Source: Macrolepiota albuminosa (Eukaryota; Basidiomycota; Agaricomycetes; Agaricales; Agaricaceae). From it: a stretch of 64,000 bases of DNA. This document shows, piece after piece, positions 33,660-45,769 of this stretch. A program made the position numbers and the translations under genes. Within the stretch, counting starts at the first letter, position 1. Each line of letters opens with the position of its first letter. The notes under the pieces were generated by a model that ran no database searches, was not told the origin of the DNA, and worked only from the letters and a program-made list of their open reading frames with translations. Location: positions 186,001-250,000 of the forward strand of contig JAMWFC010000086.1 in the NCBI GenBank assembly GCA_027475525.1. Reading direction: 5' to 3'.

Positions 33660-34174
33660 TGCCAATATATCTTGTGCGGCGAATTTCGCGACTTTATACT
33701 AGTGTACTTTATCTTTGTCTCATTAATCCGATTCTTCTTGCCAATGACCACACTTATATATCACAAGTGATAAGTGCGATGCATCATGGGCTCCTAATAT
33801 TCAGTAGGGAATCTCAGCTAACCTCAATTGCCCATTAGGATTATCAACTTGCTAAGGGTTTGTTCTATTGCAAGGGTTCGGAGCAACCTACAATGGGTCT
33901 CGCCCATATCACCTGTACATATGTATTAGCATTATATATCACAATCAACATGAGTATTTTGCACAAGCGGCAAAGTCAAAGAATAATTAATAACCTGTCA
34001 CTGCTTGGGGCCGTCATTACGTGCTGACGGTCGCATCACAGTCATTCCACGTCGAGTCGTCGGAGTATGCAGGTATGTTCAAAAGAGTAAAAGTGCATAT
34101 CAGTTTGTATATCAAGATTATATTAATCTAAGGTGAAGTATCCATTCAGAGTGGGCACCCGTTGACCATCAGGT
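33660..34174. other. convergent intergenic region
   Basis: This lies between the stop codons of the DUF2461 gene and exonuclease gene 2 and should hold both 3' UTRs. No repeat or gene was recognised. Confidence 0.4.
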
Positions 34175-35135
34175 TCATGGGATACTGTCTATTACCACAC
34201 CGCAAACGTGGCATAGACGGTACTGGGGATCGTGCCACCCACGTTGGGAAAAGCAAGACTTGGGTAATGTACGACAACAACCTGAGCATTTGCCAGTCTC
34301 CCTGGCTTGTGGATCGTAATCGATGATGTTTAAAGGCAGTAAAGGATGGTTACGAGTGCAATCATCGACCCTGGGTTGTGCATCGCTCCAGATCATGACG
34401 TAGCGTAAACTATCTTCCTCGATACCTGAATAGATGTATCCTGTTGATATGAACTTGTTGAAGATCATGCTGATGAGATTGACATCGTGAGCAGCATACT
34501 TGAGGTTGGCTTCATCGGCAGGGCGTTCCAGCCACACGCTATGATCAACTAGTAGGAAGGAACCAGTCTGAACCGTAACTAAAAAAGAAACGTAAACGAT
34601 ACTCACAGTGTTTTGTAAACACCTTAGGTCTCTGTACAAGTGCATGCTGTTCCGCACATTGCTTCAAGCCTGATAATTTGTTGATCTTTGCGTAACGACC
34701 GGGGTTTCGCCAAACGTCGAAGGAGGTAATCCACCTCGGAAATCGAACCATCCGACGGTCCAAACTATCACGGACCCTGGACTTGACATCTGCCAGTTGG
34801 AGGTCCACGATGTTTCGAAGGCGTACTCCATGATCATGGAGCAAGCAGCTAGAATCCATACGACCATCAAATACGACTTTTTTGATCTGCTCGTTCTCGA
34901 GGAGGTCGAAGACAGGACGCAAGCTCTCTTGACTGAGCTTCACCGCGTCAACAAGATAGGTTTCCGGAGATGATGCACGCGGGTTGATAGAGCGGAGACT
35001 GATAAAGGACAACTGTCCCCCTACTGTGCCGAGGTTTTGTCCCTCGCAATCAAAGGCGATTATGGTGGACTTGCTGAGGACCGACACAGCTGTCCGCAGA
35101 GAACCTTCATTGTCGCAAAGAGAAAATTCTGGCAT
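34175..35135 (-). CDS. DEDDy 3'-5' exonuclease-domain protein, copy 2
   Basis: Exon 1 (35135-34607) begins MPEFSLCDNEGSLRTAVSVL, matching the start of copy 1, and carries exo I (IIAFDCEGQNLG), exo II (KVVFDGRMDSSCLLHDHGVR) and NIVDLQLADVKSR. A 58-base intron with a GTGAGT donor joins exon 2 (34548-34175), which has DHSVWLERPA, exo III (NLKYAAHDVNLISMIF) and a zinc-ribbon-like tail with CSGC and CHVC. All expected acidic residues are present and the frame is intact, so this copy is the better candidate for an active enzyme. Copy 1 lies about 4 kb away on the opposite strand, facing it; identity is modest, so the duplication is old. The substrate is not known; RNA or DNA 3' ends are expected. 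Confidence 0.87.
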
Positions 35136-36044
35136 GATATCGTAGCACAGATCTATACATCCTTTAGGCAAAGGCAAGGCATAAAATATATAGTTAAACA
35201 TTTTCCTTACCAAAAGTACGTTTTTCAGTAAAGCAGTGAAGTACCAAGGTGGGAAGTAGGTTGGAATCCTCCAGTCGTCCACTAGTGCGTATTTATATTG
35301 ATATGAAGACGAGAAGAAACGGGCACTTCCGGACGGGAACGAGGGTAGAAGCGCTGTCGTGTAAAAGTTTCAACGCCACCACTTTAAAAATACAACGCCA
35401 CCACTAGCCGCTTAACGAGAGTCGGAGATCAACCTAAGATATGAAACTCTAGACGCGACTGGAACACCTTCGTCGACAACGAGATGCAGTCTGATCTCAC
35501 CGGCGATGGCCATTGACTGTGCTTGTCACTTGATAGCGATGCATATTTGTTAGTTAAAGTCGACGCGAACAGAAAACTTGTGGGGAGCTATTCGTTCTGC
35601 AAAAGGCCGAAAGCAAGGCCGAAAATTGAGAGTTTCTCGGAGATTGCCAGTGCTTCGTCCTTCGTTTTGGGTCATCCTTGACCGGCTTCGAAGCTTCCCA
35701 CCTTATCTACTGACTTACCATCATGGAACCTTTGGACCCTTATTCCAGCCAGTACATGCCAACCCTTCGTTACCTATCTTAAGTTGACCGTCGTCAAAGC
35801 AATCAAAGTAACCGAGTAGCTTCTACCAGGATATCTGACACTTCAATTGCCTTGAACTTTCTACTTGCAGAAGCAAATTGGAGGGTCTGTGGACGGAGAG
35901 ATGACAAAAGGACTGGCGGCAATGGTGTTGTGTCTGTAAAGCAAAGCAGAGTCGTGGCGATAGGACTTGTGGGACCCTGCAGAAAAGAAAAAGTAACGCA
36001 AAAGTGGGGACCTATGGATTAACGTGTGAATCGTGTGCTGGTTC
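35136..36044. other. upstream region of exonuclease gene 2, no gene recognised
   Basis: Contains a short direct repeat (ACGCCACCACT, near 35372 and 35392). No gene was recognised in either strand. Confidence 0.35.
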
Positions 36045-38030
36045 TTCGCGATGTGAACACAGCAACGTAAACATGCACATCAAGTAAATCAAGTCCGCCG
36101 GTAATCACTTGGAAGTCCTGAGTACTACACCACACTGTGTCAATCACCTTAGCGATAGCAGTACAAGTGTACTTGGAGTGAGATTGAGAAAACATGTCGG
36201 GGCGTTGAAGGGCCCACGCAATTTCGTGATCCAATTATTGTCCCCTTAGAAATAAAACCTACACAGTGCTGAAACATCCGATCTGTCACACCCGTGAGAT
36301 AATCCACGTCTCTATGTCCTAAGGAAGATTGTAGCAAAAGAACCGAAGATAACGTGGGGACCAGAACAAAACGTGGACACGGATGATGTGGATGGGTGTG
36401 AAGCAGATTGCCGCTGATGGTCGAGGGATTGAATGATAGATTGTAGTTTGTTCAACTGTTTAATTGTTCAGTGCTGGTAAAACGAGCGGTCGAGGCTCCT
36501 TAGGCGCTTGTAGTCGACAAAGATAGTCATATGAATGGATACGGGGAAGATGTTGAAATGAGGATCAAAATCTAAAATGATACTTCTTTCTTGGCTATAC
36601 AAGACGGCGAGGAATATTAATTGAAGTTGAAGCACCTCGTTCCGGAGGTCGGACGGGACATATTTTCGATCGACACAAAGATTGGATAAGTAAACTCTCC
36701 CAGGGCGTCTGCTTGGACCCTCAAGCTGATCGTTGACTTGTAATATTGGTACATGTTTTAAGGCCAAAGAAAAAAAACATACTCTGGTGGACACCAGGAT
36801 GATAATACCCCAAACCCGGAGTCGAATCGGGATACTGAGGTTGTGGAATCAAATCCGGAGTCTAATTCGGGCGAAGAACCACTTAGACTACGGAGCTGTG
36901 TGGTTGCAACGTTGAGTCTTGGTAATATGGTGAAATGTCAGACGTTCACACTTATTGAACCCAAACCTGGAAGTTTCTTACCGTACAAGATTGGTCGAAA
37001 AGTGCACGCATGATCGAGGAGAGAAATGGTTATTTTCTTGAATTCCTTAGGAAAGCGCCAGATTGTCCAGCGCAGTCCAAGAAAATGTGGCACTTATCAG
37101 ACACAATCCGCAGAGTCAGATTAGACTCTGAGGGAGCGGACTCTGTGGCGGTAGAGAACTCTATAGGATAGAGGTGGCGATACACGTCTGCGATCTTTAG
37201 CGGTCAATGATGAATCGGAGAGATACCATCTCTATGTGAATTTGATACCTCGCATGCTTGAGGGGGCTAGGCCTGAGGCGGACGCTGACGAGGGACTGCC
37301 GATGACGAGAACATATCTCGTCGTGATGAGCAGTATTACTAAGTTGTACACATGCAGAACCGCGATGTTGTTATAGCGCTGAGCCTCCAGAGGCATAAAC
37401 CCATTGGCGCCACCATACCGTCGAGTCGAATGGGGTTACAACTGGTCATTTGACCGATTGATCTGCGCGAATTCTCGTAGGAACAAAGGAAGTCTTTTTT
37501 GATGCGGGCGACCACAACATACAGAGCGAAGGTTTGGTATGGTTGTTAGGAACGATATCCGAACGATATTGCGTGCAAGGGGAGAAAGTGATACCTTTCT
37601 GCATATGGCAGGAAAACTGCTTGGACTGGGATCAGAGAGGGTGTAGTCTTTTCTGTAATCAAGAGCCGAATGTTTCAAACCCCTTTCTGAACCATGGCTA
37701 GAACTTTGAAGCAGCCAGGGTTTTGAAGGATAATCAGTTAGATTGAGGTGTGGACGTTGTAGTCTTCCGTAAGTCATATGGAGCTTATGATAACACTGGA
37801 TAATGCTTCTTGGAACAAAAGAATTGGAAGTATGGTCGAATGGAGAGGTCATGATCCGCGACGCATCAACGCAAGATATAGATTTGCGTTATTATTGAGC
37901 ACTCCGCAATCTTCAACGTCCTACATCTGTCGAGCACAGGAGTATTGATCCATGATAATCACATCTCCCCCGTCGTACGACTTCAACGACCCTGGGCGCA
38001 TAAAGCAGTGCAGATAGACCTCCGCAGCTC
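36045..38030. repeat. long dispersed repeat R, copy 1, with tRNA-like insert
   Basis: Patches along this stretch match 61340-62945 in the same order and orientation, for example ACTCTGGTGGACACCAGGAT (36781), CTATGGAGC-type sequence near 37780, and CGTCGTACGACTTCAACGAC with CCTGGGCGCATAAAG near 37970. No frame is conserved between copies. It may be a non-autonomous element or an old segmental duplication. Confidence 0.75.
36805..36900 (-). other. tRNA-like unit with A and B boxes (copy 1)
   Basis: On the minus strand TAGTCTAAGTGG (36890-36879) fits the Pol III A-box consensus fully and GATTCGACTCC (36828-36818) fits the B-box at 10 of 11 positions, 50 bases apart. A CCCGATTCGACTCCGGG T-arm-like stem surrounds the B-box. 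The rest does not fold as a good tRNA, so I read it as a tRNA-derived (SINE-like) head or a tRNA relic. Confidence 0.55.
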
Positions 38031-38245
38031 TCCGCATGATTGAACTGGGGTTGGAAGGAGGATAAGAATTCAAGTGAGAAGTCAACCCAGTTTTAGCGCT
38101 AATCGGCCACCGAAGCGACCCGTTTATTTTCTTGAAGTGCAACGTAGCTGTGGCTAAAAGAGGCTGTTACGGAGAGTGGAGGGGATGGTGGTGGTGATAA
38201 AGATGCCGCGAGTAGCTGACTGAAAGAAATAAAATGATAATAAAC
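38031..38245. other. boundary between repeat R and the DIRS-like element
   Basis: No coding sequence. The 3' end of the retroelement should lie here, but I could not define a terminal repeat. Confidence 0.3.
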
Positions 38246-39250
38246 TTAACGTCGTTTTGTTAACGCTGCTAGTTGTAATGCCATCCTCACGCATGGATTC
38301 TCGCGTACGTAGATGGTCCAGGCTGAAGACGACCAACGTCCTAGAGCTTTTATAATATCTTCTGATATGCCTAGCGACGCGTAGAAAGTGGCGCCTCCTG
38401 CCCGTGCTGAATGACCTCCGAATGATCGATCCACGAACACAAACAGTTTTGACTCGAGCCATGCCCTCGTCGGAATAGATCTGTCCTCTCGTAAGAATAA
38501 CGCTCGACGAAAACCATGGAGTTTGTCCCTGCTACTGACATATTCCTGTAATAAAGATACCGGATCGGCTGTCTCCTGATGTGTAAAAAGAATATCGGTG
38601 CCACGGAAGAATGGATCGGTCTTATGATAGGGCAGATGGTAACCTGCGTACCCAGGCGTGAATTTTACTGAAGAGCATTTGATCACTTTTCGCCAATCAG
38701 TCGACTCCTTTGCCGTCTTTTTAACTAACTCTCCTGACCTGTGACATGCGTAGAAACAGCAAGACATCATGGTAGCAAAAAGCAAATCATCATAGTTTTT
38801 TGAACGACATGATGTGTCCACAAATAAAGCAAGATGGTGTGGTCACAGGGGGAGTTTCCTCCGAACTGGATCAGCGTGAACTTTCTTTGATCCTCTGATG
38901 GTAGCCTGAACGAGGGGATGTGATCTATTTGTATCAAAATCTGGGTAAAAGTCACGAATAAAGTGACGAAGTCCTGAAAGATACTTCGGACCAGAAGTGA
39001 TATATTTTGAAGTATATGCAATGTAACGAGATAATGTCTGTGATGTAGGGTCAAGAGGAATGTTATGATTTATACAGAACTTAACGTAATCTCGGGCTCC
39101 TGTCACATAATTACTAGCCATGGACTTCTCAATAGCCTGAACCTGAAGATGAGATGTGAGCGTGTCAAGGTCCGCTAATGCCATCGGTGGATAGGCTGCC
39201 TGTTTCCCACGTGATGAACTACCTAACGTGCTCAAAAGCATGCCCTCCAT
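38246..39250 (-). pseudogene. tyrosine recombinase of the DIRS-like element
   Basis: The N-terminal part (39250-38843, 135 codons) has the SAM-like core-binding region (IEKSMASNYVTGARDYVKFC, TSKYITSGPKYLSGLRHFIR). After a frame break near 38830 the catalytic part (38821-38246, 191 codons) shows R (CHRSGEL), H-x-x-R in GGHSARAGGATFYASLGIS, and the likely nucleophile tyrosine in WTIYVRENP. These are the R-H-R-Y residues for strand cleavage and rejoining, used for integration of the circular cDNA. The break means it is probably inactive. Confidence 0.85.
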
Positions 39251-40961
39251 TGCATTGGTAATAAATCTTGAGGAGGCTCAAAACAATGAATGCGATCTGC
39301 GGGAAATTTTCTTCTATACTCGTCAAAGAGCAAACACGATAACAAATCAGCCCTGATATTGTCTTTACCTGCGATGTGACAGACTCGTAAATTGATTCCC
39401 ATTTGAAGGACTATACCAGCAACAGCATGCACTACTGAATTGTGCAGAGATTTGGTGGCTCCCAGCGTGTTGAATACTGCCACTGAATCTAGACTGTCTG
39501 TAAAAACAAGAAGTCGATGTGGCAGATGCTCGAAGGCTGTGATGTGAGAAATTGCTGACAAGATGGCGATGAGTTCAAGAAAAATAATGTCAATCTTTAT
39601 AGACATATTGTTCAGCACCAATTGATATGCAAATCCATTTCCGGCATATACAAATGCCATTCTCAATTTTAGACTTGTGTCAGTCCAGACCACCATATCC
39701 GCTGACTCATTTGCCCATTTTGTGGTTTCAAGAAATCTGACCCCCATAGATTTTGGAATGATCTCGATCAACCAATTCATGTCCGTTACTACTTCTTGAT
39801 TCAAGTAGATGCCCGCATGCAAAGTCTCCTTTCCCGCCATTTTTCAATACAATTCCATTAGAGCTGGCCTGCCCCAAGGTAATACGTTTAGTAACCAATT
39901 TAAGTGGCCTCCCAATCGCTGCCAGTTTTGTAATGAGGGACGATGAGAAGGGGTGTCAATGAAGAGCCGAATCTTTGACACTATATCTGCTGTCGATTCA
40001 TCAGTGAGGGTAATAGTACCATGATTTATATCAACCCAAAATCCTATAATTTTCAACGACTCTCTGAACTCCTGTTTCTTTTCTTCCCAAGGACATCCAA
40101 TCGCATCCTAAAAAATCAGTAACTGAGCTTGTCCTTGTGGCCGTGAAATATTGCGATACTTGATTAATTTATTCTTCAGTTTCCATGAGTAGAAATTGTC
40201 CATGAACACATGCAGATCCCTGATCTCCAGCTTCTTGATTCTCACTCAGCACATCAAGGACGATACCGTGCACCAGCACCATGAGGAAGCTTTATTTCCA
40301 AAGACTAGACGGTGCATGATGTACCACTTTCCATCAACATTGATGACCTGCCAAATCTGCCATAATGGATGTGCCAGCAGGTTCAAGAAGGCACTCGCTA
40401 CATCTGATTTCCAAGTGACCAACCTCTTATTAGGAAAATCACGTTTTGCAATTGACCAAATGTCCTCATGTCATTGTATCAGACCTTCACCTCTATCTTA
40501 GGTATGCTGTTATTCAGACCTGATGCTGAGTGATCTGTCACCACCCTAGCTTTATTTTTCTGCCAAACAATGAACAGTGGAGAAGTTTTCATGCCAGGGA
40601 GGAGGTCCTCCAAGACATTGATCTTTGACCACCTGCCAAAGCGAACTTCCTTATCACGGAACACCCTTATTGCTTCGAGGTCTTCGTCTTCTGATGAGTA
40701 ATTCAAAATCGGATCATCAACCTCAGACAACCAGTCTCCCTCATTAAATGGCCAAAATCCCTTGTGTAAGCTTCTCATAACTGATTTTACAAAAGGTTGA
40801 TTAGGATGGTCCCATAGAATGTGTTCGAACTTGTCTACATCAAATGGGGTCTCGACACATATGTTGTCTCGTAATGCATCCAGCATTGCCTTATAAATTG
40901 GGTTTCCTAACAGATGCTGAGGAGGAGGCAGAAGAGGAGAAGCAGACTTGGTATTGAACAC
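39232..40961 (-). pseudogene. reverse transcriptase/RNase H of the DIRS-like element
   Basis: The first 160 codons (40961-40479) hold the RT start (SPLFIVWQKNKARVVTDHSA, SGLNNSIPKIEVKV) and end at a TGA where arginine (VRYDDM) is expected. Broken frames then show FGNKAS and FMDNFYSW in place of the YMDDFF active site. From 40056 the connection reads KIIGFWVDINHGTITL and RLGGHLNWLLNVLPWGRPAL. RNase H (39840-39232) has D (WTDTS), E (LELIAILSAIS), D (FTDSLDS) and D (DNIRADLLS). It is clearly homologous to basidiomycete DIRS/Ngaro RT but broken. Confidence 0.85.
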
Positions 40962-41000
40962 TGATGGTGAAATCGTTCTGGCTGACTATTATTATTCTAG

Positions 41001-41614
41001 TTGACGAATAATAGTGTCCACGTTGTTGTAAGTAACAATTCTTGTATTCTGACACATTCTGATTTATGTTTCCTTAGGCTGCAGCGGGAAATGATCACAT
41101 TGATGCCAGTACACAATCTCCAGCTCGTGTCCCGAGCACCATCACTGTTGCTGCTTCAAACATTGCTGATCAACAGGCCTGGTTCTCAAATTTTGGAAGG
41201 GTTATCACTGTATTTGCACCTGGCCAGGACATCATAAGTACTTGGTTGGAAGCATACAGGTAAGTCGATTACCGACAATCCTTATTGTTCTTTATCAATA
41301 CTCATTGTTCACTCCTCAGGCAACCAACAGCATCTCTGGAACATCTATAGTATGTGTACTTTACAGAGCACAGAAAATATTTTTGAACATCTGCAGGCTA
41401 CACCTCATGTTGCAGGCCTTGTTGCCACCTTCCTTTTTTCTGGTGAATATTCTCCGGCTCAAATGAAAGACTATGTGAAGGGACTTGCTCTTAACGGTGT
41501 TTTAAACGGTGTCTGTAAGTCATTGTTAGTCAAACATGCAGAGCAGGAACTGATGAGAGCTAAGCTCCGAATACCATCAACAAGCTTGCTCAGAATGGGC
41601 TCGCGAGTAACTAG
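41001..41614 (+). pseudogene. subtilisin-like serine protease (S8, proteinase K type), 3' half
   Basis: Five exons are visible: 41001-41027, 41078-41259, 41331-41349, 41397-41514 and 41565-41614. They encode NNSVHVV-AAAGNDHIDASTQS, PSTITVAASNIADQQAWFSN, FGRVITVFAPGQDIISTWLE, then the catalytic serine block SISGTSI-ATPHVAGLVATF, and the end SPNTINKLAQNGLASN before TAG. The Asn of the oxyanion hole (AAGND) and the active serine (GTS) are present, with GTSI in place of the usual GTSM. The catalytic Asp and His parts and the signal peptide are missing: upstream lies the retroelement, starting within about 10-40 bases of the exon. The preserved reading frame suggests recent truncation, or that the 5' half lies elsewhere. 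Confidence 0.8.
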
Positions 41615-42581
41615 TTTGCTTGACATTGCTGTTGCCTCATTTCCTGAGTACCTTTCTTGCATGTATTCTGTCTCCTGATAGCGAATATACCCATTGTGGT
41701 ACATTATGAATGCGGGCTTGAATAATCTCTGCTAGCAGCTGCGGATGAAGCAAAAGCATAACTCTAATGTTTCTCTTTCAGTGACATGAGAGCCTGTTCC
41801 ACCTAAACTAAATAGACTAACATGCATCAAAACGCCTCCTGATCCAGAACATGTACATGTGGGACCGAGTTGTATCAAAATATGTCTAAGCTCACAAGGG
41901 AGATGCAGCGTGACGTGTTTTATGCTGAGAGGCAGGTCACACAGCTTTTGGCTTGTCCTTGAACGTTGACTTTCATCTTTCTCGACTCCACATCATAATT
42001 AGCCTTCTAGCCCGATTGAGCAATGTTTGCTACATCGTGTCATGCGTCACGAGTACTGTCGTGTGTTTGTGTACTGACCTGCTGATTTGTCTCTTGTTGC
42101 AAGGGACAGTTTTACAGGTCTCCACTGGTAACGTGAAGAAAAAGTTAACCTTTAGAGTAAAACAACGTTTTAGTTCCTCAGTCACTCCTGATGATGTGGT
42201 CGACTGAGGGTGGCATATTGATGCAAAATGAATAAGTTAAGTTAAATCAATTAGAATATAGTCTAATTATTTCAGCTGGGGTATATTTGCCGAATGTTAG
42301 ACCTGTAAGATAAGTAGTGGACTATGTTGTTTGATAACTTTCACAACAATTGCTGGCATGGATGGAGAATATATATATACGCAGATAGGATTTGAAAATT
42401 CAGAATAGGCAGATGCACTGAAAGGGTTGAACAGATAACGCATGATGACCAAAAATCTATTAGCCCAGAAAAGTTGCTCTGTGAGATGCTGTTTTTCTGA
42501 CCACAAATAGAACAAGTGTGAACTCTAATATTCTGAGACAATCAATTGTCTTGGGCATAAAATCAACAGTCAGGGTATTCA
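41615..42581. other. no gene recognised
   Basis: On the minus strand near 42540-42400 a broken frame reads HTCSICGQKNS and ends CVICSTL, a possible zinc-finger or transposon relic. Otherwise this is 3' flank of the protease grading into repeat DNA. Confidence 0.3.
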
Positions 42582-42646
42582 TGTTGAAGTCGAACCTAGA
42601 TATAGACACAATGAGTATCTGAATCCTCAATCTGTAGGACATGTTG
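42582..42646 (-). repeat. fragment of the element 3 type LTR
   Basis: TGTTGAAGTC and the next 37 bases match the LTR at 53661 with a few differences (CTAGATATAGACACAATGA shared), followed by a jump to the inner ATCCTCARTCTGT part. It is a deleted LTR next to the start of copia element 2. Confidence 0.65.
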
Positions 42647-42731
42647 TGTCTTGAAGTGTGTAATTTGGCCTTTTTTGTCTTGCTTTATGATGAACACAGA
42701 GTGTCTTTTAAAGACCTTCTGACCCTCTGGC

Positions 42732-44498
42732 ATGTTCTCTGCCACGTCGTCTTCACGTACGGTTCCATGGATTGCTCCAATGGGCTCTTCTTCTCAATCT
42801 GGGTTTTCTTGTGCATTACCTCCTTGTATGCAATCTTTTCCTTCTGGGTCTTCAGATGTTTTACCTTCCGATACACATACAACTTCTGATTCTTTACGGT
42901 CTTTTATTCCTCGTCCCATTTTGACATTACGCAATAGTTATTTGACTCGCAATTCTGTTACACCAAAGCCTACACATTCCATTGCTCATACACCTCATAA
43001 TGACCTGTTATATGCATCAATTCCAGTTCTCTCTTCCCCTTTACATCATCGTTCTCCACTTCTCCAGGCTCTGCCTGTAACTGTACCATTCCAGCATGAT
43101 TTACATCACAATAGAGCTCATAATTCTCCTTTGACTCCACCTTCTCCTGTTTCATTAGTCTACTCTCGACCCCCTTCAGTTTTTCGTCAATCTTTTACTC
43201 TCCCCACACTGGCTCATATCACACCAGTCCTGCTTTCTCGGCCTCCTTCTGTGTTTTTTCACATGACACCTCCACCAGCTCCTCATTCTCCCCAAATTAT
43301 TCAACCTGTACCACATCGTCCAAATCCAGTTTTTCCTGCACCAAACGTTTCATTTCACCCCATTCCTAATGTTATTCCACCTCAACAATTGGTCCCACCT
43401 TATCCTATTGATGAGGAGGTTCCATTACCGCACAATATGGCAGATGTACAACAAGACATTCCTTATAGCAAGCCATTTGTACAACTGCCAGCTAATGTGG
43501 GATATCAACCTCAACCTTACTATGTACAACACGCTATTCTTCATACACCTACAAGTTCCATGACTACCAGACTCAAAATTACCGTCTCTCACCACTATAC
43601 CTTGTTTCACCTCTGCAGCAGACTGGGAAACATGAATCAATCCTGTCCTGGCACTCATGATCATTTAGGGCTCAATGACCATGTTTGTCCCATACCTCCA
43701 CCTGGTGCACCATATGATCCAACCTGTCACCTTGCTCTGCCACCACCATATTCACCGCATCAGACTCGGCTAGAACTGAAGGTGTATGAGGATTTTCAGA
43801 GAAATGATAATGTCTGCTCTTACATTATATCCAGGAGACTGTCAGCAGATATCTTCAATTCTTTACTGCCTGCTAAGAATGGACCCTACAATTTTCCGAC
43901 TCAAACTTCCTGTGACCTATTGGACTTTCTGAGACATTATTTTAGTGTGGGAAGTGTGGCATCTGCACAACAAATTAAAGATTCAGTTTTTCGCCTGAAT
44001 TGTGCAGTGAATGCAATTCCGGTGTGTGTCCAATCCTGGCAGATTGCAGTAAACCAATTGTCAATGACACTATGAGACTTCACTTATTATGAGAAAATTC
44101 AGAGGTTTATGGATGGGATTCCAGATCATCGCACATATAATGTTCTCAGAGAGGAAGTGAGGAGGTCATGGAAAGGCAATCTGGATGGAATGTTTGACTT
44201 CTTCATGCTAGCTGATGCTATTCTGGAAATCAATATTGATGTTCAACGATGTCAGGCTGCTTTTCAAGTTCATGTCAAACCTCAACATGCCCAGAAGAAT
44301 AACAATATTTCTTTGGCAATGAACACATCATCTACAACAGACACCAATCAGAGACAGGGAAATTCAATAGAGGGATCAAAGAATACTATGAATTGCCACA
44401 AAGCAAATGTTGCTGTTTCAGATGGACCAGCTATGGAATTGATTTCTCTGACACTAACTTTTATTACTGACAACCCTGACTGTACTTCATATGATTGA
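42732..44498 (+). pseudogene. copia element 2 gag, proline-rich
   Basis: From ATG 42732, 447 codons are open, then a TGA at 44073 stands where element 1 has Trp (VWDFTQYEKIQRF). The head is proline-rich; the conserved part includes LNDHVCPIPPPGAPYDPTCH, NDNVCSYIISRRLSADIFNS and FMDGIPDHRTYNVLREEVRR. It parallels the gag of element 1 residue by residue after about position 280. Confidence 0.85.
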
Positions 44499-44765
44499 AG
44501 AGCTTGAGGAGAATGACAATGATTTCTACCTTTATGATGCTTCAACTGAGACAGAAGAATCTGCCCTATATCTGGCATTTGTGAGCTCGCTGACACCAGT
44601 TGCTTTGGCTTCAATTGCATCTAAATTCAACTCCATATTTGATTCTGGCTGTATGGCGCATATTGTGAAAGATAAACAGTTTTTCTGGACTTATCATCCA
44701 GAACAAGCTGTACCCGTCAGAACAGCAAATTGTGAAACCCTCAGTACACTGGCTTGGCAAGACAT

Positions 44766-45769
44766 TGTGGATGTGGGATAGAGTATCTGATGGATTGGTA
44801 ACAAAGTCAAAATAGTCAATAGCAGGGAGTAAGAATAGAAGTCAAATTGGACAGTAGAGTGTGTATATGCACTATAAACATAGAGTAACATCCATTGCAA
44901 TGTGAAAGAAATCCATAGAACAGAAGAAGATGAGCGCTAGAGAGACTGAGAGTAGCCTAGTAGTCAGAGAGAGAGAGAGAATGATAGCAGAAGACTGAAG
45001 CACTGAGAAGGAAGGATAGAAGCGAAGCAAAGAAAGCTGAAGAGGTCAATTAGCAGGAGATAGCCCAAGACATTAAGATTTCAAGAAGCTGATGAGCTGA
45101 GATGAAAGCAGAGATGCTGTGACAGTTGGTTAAACCGAGAACAAAGCTGAGATAGAGAAGTACAGAATATTAAGAAGCCGAGAGAATCTGAGTCTGCTGC
45201 TATAGACAGTGAGCATGCAGTGTTGACACTGGATCAGATATTAAACAAGCCAGAACAGAGCTGAGCAGACAAGACAACCAAGAACAGACCAGACAATAGT
45301 GAGACAAGAGTCACAAAGTATACAAATCAAGCAGAGCTCAAGACCAGAGATTGTGGGGTATCAAAAACCTGTATTCTCCTACTACTTTTTTCTCTTTTAT
45401 ACTTTTTCTACATTGTTTTTTGATTGTTTAATTTAGGTTTTGACCACCAGTTGGTCTTATAATATAAACCTTAATTCATTACTTTCACTTGATCATCTTT
45501 GAATAAGCTCTCTGATCAGCAGATGGTCTCAAAATAAGGTTCTCAATCACTGATTGTTCCTAGACTCATTGATTTCCTCCAGCCTTCAGTCCTCCCCATC
45601 TCAAGATCCTGTGTTGAAGCTACTATTTCTCAACTTTTGTTACTTTACTCCTCCATGTTTAACTTTGTCAATTTTTTATGTTGTTCCTGCTTAGCTTTTA
45701 AAATTTGACTTCCTTTACACAAACCGCTTTCTTCCTTTATTCCATCTTTAAACCTCTTGCCTCTACTAC
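44766..45769. repeat. solo LTR inserted in copia element 2
   Basis: A 1004 bp block begins TGTGGATGTGGG and ends CTCTACTACA, with ACAT on both sides (44762-44765 and 45770-45773) as a 4 bp target duplication. Removing it restores continuous homology to element 1 (CTGGCTTG to GATGGCAAGA). The first half is strongly purine-rich and the second half pyrimidine-rich, without coding sequence, which fits an LTR, possibly gypsy. Confidence 0.8.

Larger units (their letters stand above)
38246..40990 (-). mobile_element. DIRS/Ngaro-like tyrosine-recombinase retrotransposon
   Basis: Minus-strand frames give reverse transcriptase (from 40961), RNase H (to 39232) and a tyrosine recombinase (39250 to 38246), the order of DIRS/Ngaro elements. 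The RNase H and recombinase frames overlap by 19 bases, a usual feature. There is no integrase or protease. It lies directly beside the subtilase exon starting at 41001. Terminal repeats were not identified. Confidence 0.85.
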
